Of a stretch of 9,916 nt of DNA, positions 1 to 6,516 are shown in pieces. Under the pieces are notes generated by a model, which was not told the DNA's origin, searched no databases, and worked only from the letters and a program-made list of their open reading frames with translations. How positions within the stretch are numbered: position 1 is the first letter of the stretch; each line of letters opens with the position of its first letter. Source of the DNA: JAUXEH01 sp965602945 (lineage in GTDB: Bacteria; Acidobacteriota; Aminicenantia; Aminicenantales; Aminicenantaceae); NCBI GenBank assembly GCA_965602945.1, contig CBFDBC010000144.1:1-9916 (forward strand). The letters are read 5' to 3'. Position numbers and translations under genes: made by a program.

Positions 1-354
1 TCCCAGGTCTTCGCACGAGACACCGAGGATGAACGCGTCGTCACGTTCGATGAATTTTTCCTGGAGCAGGACGTTTATGGCCCGGCTGTCACAACCCTTG
101 ACCACGATTCCAACGGGGCGCGTGTCCGGGTTCCTTTCACGGCTCTTCCTGCGCTTCTCGTCCACCAGGAACTTGACCAGGTTGTGCACACAGGTGGGAT
201 CCCAGATGAGATCACCGATCTTTTCCGGATCCGTGATAAAAGCGGGCGCGGCCATCTTGCCGGCCGTGCTGCGGGTGTAGCCGATGATGTACTTGACCTT
301 CCCGTCCTTCAGGACCCGTCGGGCTTCCTTTTTGAGATCGTCCAGATTGACCAT
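1..354 (-). CDS. FrhB/FdhB-like iron-sulfur flavoprotein subunit, C-terminally cut by window edge
   Basis: This is the N-terminal 118 residues of a protein whose 3' part lies outside the window. The frame is open to base 1. The start ATG (354-352) overlaps the mvhD stop codon by one base (TAATG), so translation is probably coupled. Visible features are KVKYIIGY near residue 20, a WDPTCVHNL segment near 55, IVVKGCDSRAINVLLQE near 85-101, and ILGVSCEDLG at the cut end. This cysteine-containing pattern resembles the FrhB/FdhB beta-subunit family (F420 hydrogenase and formate dehydrogenase beta subunits) and related proteins found beside hdrA-mvhD in anaerobic bacteria. Known members bind FAD and [4Fe-4S] clusters and pass electrons to or from F420, NAD(P)H or ferredoxin. 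Here it is probably the input/output subunit at the MvhD end of the Hdr module. The flavin and cluster-binding parts are not visible, so cofactor and partner are unknown. A Flox-type subunit is an alternative. Confidence 0.7.
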   Translation of the reverse strand, partial: MVNLDDLKKEARRVLKDGKVKYIIGYTRSTAGKMAAPAFITDPEKIGDLIWDPTCVHNLVKFLVDEKRRKSRERNPDTRPVGIVVKGCDSRAINVLLQEKFIERDDAFILGVSCEDLG

Positions 355-779
355 TATTGCTGTCTCCTCAGTTTTGCTTGAGGACCAAGCGGTTTGAGTG
401 CATCCACGAAGTCCGTAATGATCTCGGTGTACTTCTTGCCCTCTGCCGCGGAAACCCAGGACATCTGGAAGCGTTCGGGCTCGAGCCCTACGAATTCCAG
501 CATGTCCTTGACCAGGGCGATGCGGCGGCGCGCGTAATAATTGCCTTTGATGTAGTGGCAGTCACCGGGATGGCAGCCCGAGACCAGGACGCCGTCGGCG
601 CCCTTCTTAAAGGCGTTGAAGATGTAGAGAGGAGAGACGCTTCCGGAGCACATGACCTGGATGGGCACGACGTTGGGGGGGTACTGCATCCGCGACACGC
701 CGGCCAGATCGCTGCCGGCCGAGGAGCACCACTTGCACAGAAACGCAACGATTTTGGGTTCGAATTTCTCGTCCGCCAT
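354..779 (-). CDS. mvhD: MvhD-family [2Fe-2S] electron-transfer subunit
   Basis: This 141-aa protein matches the delta subunit of methyl-viologen-reducing hydrogenase, also seen as FlpD, FloxD and BamF-type proteins. Five cysteines are visible: C15 and C18 (FLCKWCSSAGSDLAG), C44 (QVMCSG), and C69 and C74 (SGCHPGDCHY). This is the family pattern associated with a [2Fe-2S] cluster. Length is normal for a stand-alone MvhD. In known complexes MvhD docks on HdrA and relays electrons between HdrA and a hydrogenase, formate dehydrogenase or flavin oxidoreductase. It starts 5 bp after the hdrA stop and ends overlapping the next gene by one base. No hydrogenase gene is present here, so its external partner is most simply the FrhB-like protein encoded next. 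The start ATG at 779-777 is followed directly by recognisable sequence. The family call is firm; the partner is inferred. Confidence 0.92.
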   Translation of the reverse strand: MADEKFEPKIVAFLCKWCSSAGSDLAGVSRMQYPPNVVPIQVMCSGSVSPLYIFNAFKKGADGVLVSGCHPGDCHYIKGNYYARRRIALVKDMLEFVGLEPERFQMSWVSAAEGKKYTEIITDFVDALKPLGPQAKLRRQQ

Positions 780-784
780 GATGG

Positions 785-2734
785 TTAGCCTCCGATGCTA
801 GCTTCTATCATCTCGAATACTTGGAGTGGGGTCATGTTCTTGACAGAGACCGCGGCCCGCAGGCACGTGGCCTGGCAGGTGCCGCAGCCTTCGCACAGCA
901 CGTCGTTGACCTCGGCCTTGCCGTCCTTGAGCGCGATGGCCTCGTAGGGGCAGACATCCACACACATTCCGCAGCCGGTGCACAGGTTGAACTCGACCTC
1001 GGCCACCATGGGCGAGTGAAAGAGCTTGTCCGCCGACAGGATGCCGATGGCCTTGGCTGCCGCGCCGCTGGCCTGGGCCACGGCCTCGGGGATGTCCTTG
1101 GGAGCCTGGGCGGCGCCCGCATAGAAGATCCCGGCGGTCACACTCTCGACCGGCTTGAGCTTGGGATGCGCCTCGGCCAGGAAGCCGTCCTTGTCCACGG
1201 CGACCTTCATGGTCTTGGCCAGTTCCTTGGCTCCTTCCGAGGGCCGCATGGCCTGGGCCAGGACCACCATGTCGGCGTCGATCTCGATATGCTTTCCGGT
1301 CAGGGTGTCCACACCCCAGACCTTGATCGTGTCGCCGTCCTGGAAGATCTTGGAGACCTTGCCGCGCAGATAGAGGACGCCGTCCTCCTCGGTGGTGCGG
1401 TGCACGAATTCCTCGTAGTTTTTGCCGCCCGACCGGATGTCGATATAGAAGATGTAAGCCTGCCCGTCGTGGACCTTGTGTTTGTAGAGCATGGCGTGCT
1501 TGGCCGTGTACATACAGCAGATCTTGGAACAGTAGGCGCAGTGCATCTCCGGGTCCCGAGATCCGGAACACTGGATGAACACAACTTCTTTGGGTTCCTT
1601 GTGGTCCGAGGGCCGCATGACCTTGCCCTCGGTCGGGCCGGACGCGGACAGCATCCTCTCGAACTGGAGCCCGTCCAGGACATCGGGATACTTGCCGTAG
1701 CCGTATTCGGCCATGTTGGCCTTATCGTAGAGATCGAAACCGGTGGCCATCACGATGGCGCCCACCTCTTCCTCTATGATCTCGTCCTGCATGTCGAAGT
1801 CGATGGCGCCCGGATCGCACACGTCGGCGCACTTGCCGCAGGCGATGGGCACGAGGCCCGGGCAGTTCTCGTAGTCCAGGGTGTAGGTCGACGGAACCGC
1901 TTGGGGGAACGGGATGTAGATGGCCTTGCGGCCGGTCAGCCCGATGTCAAACTCGTTGGGTACGACCACGGGACATACCCTGACGCATTCGTCGCAGAGG
2001 GTGCATTTGTCCGGGTCGACATAGGTGGATTTTTTGTGGATCTTGACCTTGAAGTTGCCCACATATCCCGAGATGCCCTTTACCTCGCTGTAAGTCAGAA
2101 GCTTGATCTTGGGATGCCTGGACGCCTCCACCATCTTGGGCGTCAGGATGCACTGCGAGCAGTCCAGGGTGGGGAAGGTCTCGGAGAGCTGGATCATGTG
2201 CCCGCCTATAGAGGGGGAGCGCTCCACCAGGACCACCTCATAGCCCGAGTTGGCCATGTCGAGCGCGGCCTGGATACCCGAGATCCCTCCTCCGATCACC
2301 AGGCCCCGGCGCGTGACCGGGATGCTGAAGGGCTCGAGCGACAGGTTCTTCTTGACCCGTTCCACTGCGCCTTTGGTGATCCGCTCCGCCTTGACCGTGG
2401 CCTTGGCCTTGTCCTTGTGGACCCAGCTGCACTGCTCGCGGATGTTGGCGATCTCGCAGTGGAACTCGTTGATTCCGGCTTCCTTGGCAGCGTTGCGGAA
2501 GGTGGTTTCGTGCAGGGTGGGGGAGCAGCAGGCAACCACGATGTTGTCGAGCTTCTTTTCTTTTATGGACTCGATGATCTTCTTCTGGCCCGGATCGGAG
2601 CACATGTAGACATAGTCTTCGGCGTGGTCGACACCGGGGTGGTTGGCCAGTTTATCGGCAACCCCTACAACATCGACGGTGCCTGCGATGTTGATCCCGC
2701 AGTGACAAACAAATACGCCTGTGCGTTTCTTCAT
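785..2734 (-). CDS. hdrA: Heterodisulfide reductase subunit A-like FAD/iron-sulfur protein
   Basis: This 649-aa cytoplasmic flavoprotein has full HdrA architecture. An N-terminal cysteine domain (C10, C12, C45, C69/C70, C93, C102) precedes a Rossmann FAD site, GLVIGGGISG at about 144-153, with ERSPSIGGHM at 171-180 and ATGFD at 330-334. An inserted ferredoxin-like domain carries C244/247/250/254 and C291/299/302/306. A further cysteine group (C389, C399, C402, C406, C407) lies in CSGSRD to CSKICC. The late FAD motif GIFYAGAAQAPKDIPEA is near 535-551. The C-terminus has two classic [4Fe-4S] sets, C585/588/591/595 and C614/617/620/624. Known HdrA proteins are the flavin hub that splits electrons between a low-potential ferredoxin and a high-potential acceptor held by HdrB. 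All ligands are Cys, so no selenocysteine is needed. The start overlaps the korC stop (ATGA). HdrB and HdrC are encoded four to six genes upstream rather than next door, with the Kor genes between. Confidence 0.95.
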   Translation of the reverse strand: MKKRTGVFVCHCGINIAGTVDVVGVADKLANHPGVDHAEDYVYMCSDPGQKKIIESIKEKKLDNIVVACCSPTLHETTFRNAAKEAGINEFHCEIANIREQCSWVHKDKAKATVKAERITKGAVERVKKNLSLEPFSIPVTRRGLVIGGGISGIQAALDMANSGYEVVLVERSPSIGGHMIQLSETFPTLDCSQCILTPKMVEASRHPKIKLLTYSEVKGISGYVGNFKVKIHKKSTYVDPDKCTLCDECVRVCPVVVPNEFDIGLTGRKAIYIPFPQAVPSTYTLDYENCPGLVPIACGKCADVCDPGAIDFDMQDEIIEEEVGAIVMATGFDLYDKANMAEYGYGKYPDVLDGLQFERMLSASGPTEGKVMRPSDHKEPKEVVFIQCSGSRDPEMHCAYCSKICCMYTAKHAMLYKHKVHDGQAYIFYIDIRSGGKNYEEFVHRTTEEDGVLYLRGKVSKIFQDGDTIKVWGVDTLTGKHIEIDADMVVLAQAMRPSEGAKELAKTMKVAVDKDGFLAEAHPKLKPVESVTAGIFYAGAAQAPKDIPEAVAQASGAAAKAIGILSADKLFHSPMVAEVEFNLCTGCGMCVDVCPYEAIALKDGKAEVNDVLCEGCGTCQATCLRAAVSVKNMTPLQVFEMIEASIGG

Positions 2735-3288
2735 TTTTGCTTTTCCTCTTCAAGGAGTTTGATGCCGTGGTCGTATCCCTTGTCAAAGGCCTTGATGTTG
2801 AGGTCCAGGAAACGGCCCGGAACCAGGCCCGGGAGGGCTTTCTTCATGACTTCCGGTGTCGTTATCTGTGTAACGGCGGTGCAGAAGCCCAGCATGACCA
2901 GGTTGGCGATGATGCGGTTGCCCAGCTGTTCGCCGAAGCGGGTGGAGGGGACGGTGTAGAACTTGATCTTGTCCCGGATGGGTTTGGGCTTCACCAGATC
3001 GCTGTCGATGCACAGGATGCCGTCGTCACGCAGTTCCGGTTCGTATTTGTCATAGGCTTCCTGGGACATGGACACGAGGATCTCCGGCCGTGTGATGTAG
3101 GGATACAGGATGCGTTCGTCGGAAAAGATCAGCTGGGAACTGCAGGCGCTGCCGCGGGCCTCGGGCCCGAAGCTCTGCGTCATGGTCGTGAACTTGTCCC
3201 CGTAGAGGGCGAGCGCCTTGCCGGAGATGAGGGCCAGCCGGATGATCCCCTGTCCTCCAAAACCTGAAAATCTTATTTCCGTCGTCAT
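2731..3288 (-). CDS. korC: 2-oxoacid:ferredoxin oxidoreductase gamma subunit
   Basis: This 185-aa protein has the gamma-domain hallmarks of the pyruvate/2-oxoacid ferredoxin oxidoreductase family: GFGGQG at 9-14 near the start, SFGPEARGS at 39-47, and GNRIIANLVMLGF at about 123-135. In four-subunit enzymes this subunit helps shape the CoA-binding side of the complex. The length is typical for a separate KorC-type chain. The ATG (3288-3286) overlaps the korB stop as ATGA, preceded by CGGAG at suitable distance. Its own stop overlaps the hdrA start in the same way, so the Kor and Hdr reading frames are directly coupled here. It carries no iron-sulfur motif, as expected. Substrate cannot be read from this subunit. 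Confidence 0.93.
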   Translation of the reverse strand: MTTEIRFSGFGGQGIIRLALISGKALALYGDKFTTMTQSFGPEARGSACSSQLIFSDERILYPYITRPEILVSMSQEAYDKYEPELRDDGILCIDSDLVKPKPIRDKIKFYTVPSTRFGEQLGNRIIANLVMLGFCTAVTQITTPEVMKKALPGLVPGRFLDLNIKAFDKGYDHGIKLLEEEKQK

Positions 3289-4157
3289 TTGTTTTCTCCG
3301 TAGGGTGCGAATTTATCTCCCAGCACGGTGGACATGTGTGCGTTCATGGCGTCCAGGAAGGTGGGCTTGTCCTTATCGACGAACTTTCCCACGACCATTT
3401 TACCCTGGTAGCTGATGTCCAGGTCCTTGGTGTCTGCACCATGTTTGATCTCGGAATTGTCATAGTAGTACTTCAGCAGGTTGAGGCCGTCACCCAGGCG
3501 GTTGCGGCGGGCATAGAGGGTCACACAGGGAGCGATGACTTCCACGAAGGAGAGGCCGCGCTTGTTCAGGGCCTCCTGGATGGACTTGGTCGTCCTGCGG
3601 AAGTGGAGCGAGGTCCAGCGGGCCACGTACGTGGCGCCGGCCGATTCCATCAGGTAGGGGAGGTTGAAGGCGTTCTCAAAGTTGCCGAAAGGGGCGGTGG
3701 ATGCGTTGGCCCCCTGAGGAGTGGTCGGTGCCACCTGTCCGCCGGTCATGGCGTAGTTGAAGTTGTTGACGCAGATGACGGTCATGTCCAGGTTGCGGCG
3801 GGCGGCATGGATGAGATGGTTGCCGCCGATACCGGAGAGGTCCCCGTCGCCGCTGAACACCACGACCTTTGTATCGGGATTGGCCAGCTTCAGGCCTGTG
3901 GCGTAAGGGATGGCCCGGCCGTGCGTGGTGTGAAATGAATCCAGCTTGACGTATCCGGCCACGCGGCCCGTACAACCGATGCCGGAAACTATGACGACCT
4001 TGTCCAGATCCTCTTTATTCTTTTTGAGTGCCTCTGCGAAGGACGTCACCACGGTTCCGATGCCGCAGCCCGGGCACCAGATGTGGGGGATGCGGTCCAT
4101 GCGGAGCAGGTCTTCCATGGGATTTGTGGGGGGCTTCTTTGCAGCAGCTTTGGTCAT
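3285..4157 (-). CDS. korB: 2-oxoacid:ferredoxin oxidoreductase beta subunit, thiamine diphosphate-binding
   Basis: This 290-aa chain is the catalytic ThDP subunit. The ThDP/Mg motif is visible as SGDGDLSGIGG (GDGD at 103-106) followed by the NN pair at 131-132 in VNNFNYAMTGGQ. Four cysteines fit the proximal [4Fe-4S] cluster of this family: C28 and C31 (WCPGCG), C62 (GIGCTGR) and C211 (APCVTLYARRN). The HGRAIPYATGLKLANP segment (80-95) is more like 2-oxoglutarate-type KorB enzymes than pyruvate enzymes, but substrate is not proven. I chose ATG 4157-4155 because the first recognisable residues follow it, it has a strong Shine-Dalgarno AAGGAGG seven bases upstream, and it overlaps the korA stop as ATGA. 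An in-frame ATG at 4376 would add 73 residues that are only korA read in another frame. The reaction is CoA-dependent oxidative decarboxylation of a 2-oxoacid with electrons leaving through iron-sulfur clusters. Confidence 0.95.
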   Translation of the reverse strand: MTKAAAKKPPTNPMEDLLRMDRIPHIWCPGCGIGTVVTSFAEALKKNKEDLDKVVIVSGIGCTGRVAGYVKLDSFHTTHGRAIPYATGLKLANPDTKVVVFSGDGDLSGIGGNHLIHAARRNLDMTVICVNNFNYAMTGGQVAPTTPQGANASTAPFGNFENAFNLPYLMESAGATYVARWTSLHFRRTTKSIQEALNKRGLSFVEVIAPCVTLYARRNRLGDGLNLLKYYYDNSEIKHGADTKDLDISYQGKMVVGKFVDKDKPTFLDAMNAHMSTVLGDKFAPYGENK

Positions 4158-5314
4158 TTTACCGCCTCCTTGATGGCCTTCAATATGTCGTCCGGATCGT
4201 GGACCCAGCCTCCGTAGTGAGGGACGCTGACTACCTTGCACTCTTTGGCGACCTGGCGTTCGACTTCCTGAACCACCTGCCCGGCGTTGATCTCGGGCAT
4301 CACGATGGCCTTGACCTTCTTGGCCAGTTCTTTGACCCGCTTCTCGGGGAAGGGCCAGACCGTAATCAGGCGGCATGTCCCGACCTTGATCCCGGCGGCT
4401 CTGGCGTCCTGCACGGCTTTGTAGGCCACGCGGGATGTGATCCCATAGGACATCACCACGACCTCGGCGCCTTCGGTCTCCATCTCTTCCAGCTTGATGA
4501 TCTTTTCGGCGTTGCCGTCGATCTTATCGATCAGGTGCTTGACTTTGATCTCCTGGGCCTCGGCATTGAGATCTGGATACCCCCGCTCGTCATGGGTCAG
4601 GCCGGTGGTGTGGAAACGGTAGCCGTCTCCGGACTTGACCATGAAGGGGATGCCGTCCTTGTCGTTCTTGTAGGGTAAATACTTGTCCTTGGGGCCGGTG
4701 TACCACTTCCTCTCGACCACATCGATCTCGTCGGCTTCCGGGATGACGACCTTCTCGTGCATGTGGCCCACGCACTCGTCGGTCATGACCAGGACCGGTA
4801 CCCGGTAGGTCTCCGACAGGTTGAAGGCCTCGACGGTGAGGTCGAAACATTCCTGGGGAGAATCGGGCGAGAGGGCGATGATGCGGTAGTCTCCGTGGGA
4901 ACCCCAGCGGGCCTGCATCATGTCCTGCTGACCGGTCAGCGTGGGGAGCCCGGTGGAGGGGCCGCCTCTCTGGACATTGGCGATGACCAGGGGAGTTTCC
5001 TGCATGACCGCCAGGCCGAGGTTCTCCATCATCAGGGAGAAGCCGGGACCGGATGTGACGGTCATGACCTTTTTTCCACCCCAGGCGGCGCCGATGAGGG
5101 CCGCGATCGAGGCCAGTTCGTCCTCCATCTGGATGAACACGCCGCCCACCATGGGTATACGGGAAGCAAAGTGCTCGGCCGTCTCTGTGGAGGGCGTGAT
5201 GGGATAACCGGCAAAAAAGCGGCAACCGGCGGCCAGAGCTCCCTCTGCGATGGCATAGTCGCCATCCATGAAGTGCGGGCCGGTCAATACGCCTTTAGGA
5301 TCTGCTTTCGACAT
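4154..5314 (-). CDS. korA: 2-oxoacid:ferredoxin oxidoreductase alpha subunit
   Basis: This 386-aa alpha subunit carries the family motifs YPITPSTE (37-44), VTSGPGFSLMMENLG (about 86-100) and QRGGPSTGLPT (115-125), with a C-terminal domain containing VVMSYG and PEINAGQVVQEVE. It pairs with KorB to form the ThDP active site. No gamma domain is fused; gamma is the separate korC. The length fits KorA/VorA-type chains. I chose ATG 5314-5312 over an in-frame ATG at 5362 because the longer form only adds a Lys/Arg-rich stretch that is the ferredoxin tail in another frame, while the downstream ATG has a purine-rich ribosome site just before it. The gene overlaps the ferredoxin by 20 bases and korB by the ATGA. 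2-Oxoglutarate is a reasonable guess for substrate; branched-chain 2-oxoacids remain possible. Confidence 0.94.
   Translation of the reverse strand: MSKADPKGVLTGPHFMDGDYAIAEGALAAGCRFFAGYPITPSTETAEHFASRIPMVGGVFIQMEDELASIAALIGAAWGGKKVMTVTSGPGFSLMMENLGLAVMQETPLVIANVQRGGPSTGLPTLTGQQDMMQARWGSHGDYRIIALSPDSPQECFDLTVEAFNLSETYRVPVLVMTDECVGHMHEKVVIPEADEIDVVERKWYTGPKDKYLPYKNDKDGIPFMVKSGDGYRFHTTGLTHDERGYPDLNAEAQEIKVKHLIDKIDGNAEKIIKLEEMETEGAEVVVMSYGITSRVAYKAVQDARAAGIKVGTCRLITVWPFPEKRVKELAKKVKAIVMPEINAGQVVQEVERQVAKECKVVSVPHYGGWVHDPDDILKAIKEAVK
4165..4171 (-). promoter_or_regulatory. Strong Shine-Dalgarno site of korB
   Basis: The minus strand carries AAGGAGG seven bases before the korB ATG, within the 3' end of korA. 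It fixes the korB start at 4157 and suggests reinitiation after the overlapping korA stop. Confidence 0.75.
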
Positions 5315-5573
5315 TTTCACCTTCTTCCTCCTCTTCTTCTTTGACCGTGACAAAGATGGCAAATTCGGGGCAGATTGTCTCGCACAGTTGACAGTAGCAG
5401 CATTCCTCCGGCTTCTTCACGAAGGGCGGATGATACCCCTTGACGTTGAATTCTTCAGACAACTCAAGGATATCACGCGGACAATACTCGACACAAAATG
5501 CGCATCCCTTACACCGGTCCTTATTGATATGAATTTCGCCGATGGTCGGTTTTAAATCTCCAAAGTAAGACAT
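5295..5573 (-). CDS. korD: Two-cluster 4Fe-4S ferredoxin-like delta subunit of the 2-oxoacid oxidoreductase
   Basis: This 92-aa protein has two [4Fe-4S] motifs: C21/24/27/31 (CKGCAFCVEYCP) and C58/61/64/68 (within CCYCQLCETICP, where C59 is an extra cysteine). The linker VKGYHPPFV resembles KorD/VorD-type delta subunits. Its position directly before korA supports a role as the electron-exit subunit of the KorABCD enzyme. The C-terminus ends in a run of six Glu followed by a short polar tail that overlaps korA by 20 bases. It starts 7 bp after hdrB stops, and its Shine-Dalgarno (TGAGGT) includes the hdrB stop codon, so hdrB and korD are probably coupled. Because it lies between hdrB and korA, it may instead be a dedicated shuttle to HdrA. 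Both roles are compatible; the choice between them is inference. Confidence 0.92.
   Translation of the reverse strand: MSYFGDLKPTIGEIHINKDRCKGCAFCVEYCPRDILELSEEFNVKGYHPPFVKKPEECCYCQLCETICPEFAIFVTVKEEEEEEGENVESRS
5318..5332 (-). promoter_or_regulatory. Ribosome binding site of korA inside the ferredoxin gene
   Basis: The minus strand reads AGGAGG (5332-5327), then AAGAAGGTG ending four bases before the korA ATG. This decides the korA start in favour of 5314. The same bases encode part of the Glu-rich tail of the upstream ferredoxin (a run of six Glu, then Gly-Glu-Asn), so the acidic tail and the ribosome site share sequence. Confidence 0.65.
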
Positions 5574-5580
5574 GGTTACC

Positions 5581-6459
5581 TCAGATTAATCCTTTTTCTT
5601 GCAGAATGGGTTTGGGATCTATGTAATGCAGGTCAAGCCTCAGGCTCTCCTCGGGACAGCCCAGGGCAATGGCCAGAAGCTGCGTGAAGTACATGACGGG
5701 CATGTTCTTGAATTCAGGGAATTTGGCCACCGTCTCTTTCTGGCGGTGATCCAGGTTGAAGGCGCAGAGCGGGCAGCTGACCACCACCATCTCGGCACCC
5801 TGTTTCCGTGCCGAGGTGAGGATCTGGTTGGTGCGATCGGCGATCACTTCGGGTTTGTCAACCGTCTGGTAGGCGCCGCAGCATTCCACCTTGAAGGGGA
5901 AGTCGATGGCGGTGGCACCCAGGACTCCCATGAGCTCGTCCAGCATCACGGGGTTTTCGGCATCGTCGATCGCGATATCGTCGGGTCTGACAAGATAACA
6001 GCCGTAGTAGCTGGCGACCTTCAGGCCCTTCAGCGGTTTGTTGACCTTCCGGGCCAGGGTCTCGAACTTGATGTCGTTTTTGAGAATCTCGAGGAGGTGG
6101 AGGACTTCGACGTCCCCCTCGTACTTGATCTCCTCCCGGTACATGAGGTCGTTTATTATGTCCAGGTCTTCCTGGCTGGCCTTGACCCTCTCGTTCGAGC
6201 GCTTGAGCGTGTTGAAGCACATCGCACACATCGTCATGAGCTTGTCGGAGTCCTGCTGCTTGGTGCGGATCAGGTTGCGGACCGGAGCGACATGGTGGAT
6301 GAGGTCGTCGGTGGTCAGGGAGAAGACCGTGCCGCAGCAGTTCCAACGCTCGAGCTCCTGGACGGTGATATCCAGGGCTTTGAGGGCACAGAGGGCGGAA
6401 TCCTCGAAATTCTTGCCATGGTTTTTTAGGGTACACCCGGGGAAATAGCTTAATTTCAT
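5581..6459 (-). CDS. hdrB: Heterodisulfide reductase subunit B-like protein (two CCG domains)
   Basis: This 292-aa protein contains two cysteine-rich CCG domains. Domain one: C9, C41-C42, C78-x2-C81, with spacing matching the published CX31-39CCX35-36CXXC pattern. Domain two: C154, C193-C194, C229-x2-C232, where the CC-to-CxxC spacing is 34, one short of that range. In methanogen HdrB the two domains hold non-cubane [4Fe-4S] clusters that cleave the CoM-S-S-CoB heterodisulfide. Bacterial homologues lack that substrate and their acceptor is often unknown. No signal peptide or membrane segment is visible, so it is cytoplasmic. The start ATG follows an AAGAGGA ribosome site about ten bases upstream. 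The gap from hdrC is 57 bp, the largest spacing in the operon. All expected cysteines are present, so it should be able to bind two clusters. Confidence 0.95.
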   Translation of the reverse strand: MKLSYFPGCTLKNHGKNFEDSALCALKALDITVQELERWNCCGTVFSLTTDDLIHHVAPVRNLIRTKQQDSDKLMTMCAMCFNTLKRSNERVKASQEDLDIINDLMYREEIKYEGDVEVLHLLEILKNDIKFETLARKVNKPLKGLKVASYYGCYLVRPDDIAIDDAENPVMLDELMGVLGATAIDFPFKVECCGAYQTVDKPEVIADRTNQILTSARKQGAEMVVVSCPLCAFNLDHRQKETVAKFPEFKNMPVMYFTQLLAIALGCPEESLRLDLHYIDPKPILQEKGLI

Positions 6460-6490
6460 TTGGGATTAATCCTCTTGGGTTTGGGATTAT
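6459..6490. repeat. Two 10-bp direct repeats in the hdrC-hdrB gap
   Basis: TTTGGGATTA occurs at 6459-6468 and again at 6480-6489 (plus strand), exactly 21 bp apart. The first copy touches the hdrB start codon and overlaps a perfect palindrome GGATTAATCC (6463-6472), which sits between the hdrB ribosome site and its ATG. Function unknown; it could influence hdrB translation or be chance. Confidence 0.4.
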
Positions 6491-6516
6491 TGGTGAAGCA
6501 AGGAAGCATTTCTGCG

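Noticed and set aside
821..2959. 712-codon open frame on the plus strand opposite hdrA and korC
   Set aside because: It is the reverse shadow of two certain genes, a common effect of GC-rich third positions. The translation has no recognisable domain and runs across a gene boundary.
4158..4376. Longer korB with 73 more N-terminal residues
   Set aside because: The extra part is korA read in another frame, rich in Arg/Gly/Gln, and a strong ribosome site marks the downstream ATG at 4157.
5315..5362. Longer korA starting at 5362
   Set aside because: The added 16 residues are a Lys/Arg-rich antiphase reading of the ferredoxin tail; the ATG at 5314 has the ribosome site.
5599..6429. 276-codon plus-strand frame opposite hdrB
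   Set aside because: Shadow frame; the minus-strand HdrB with all its CCG cysteines is decisive.
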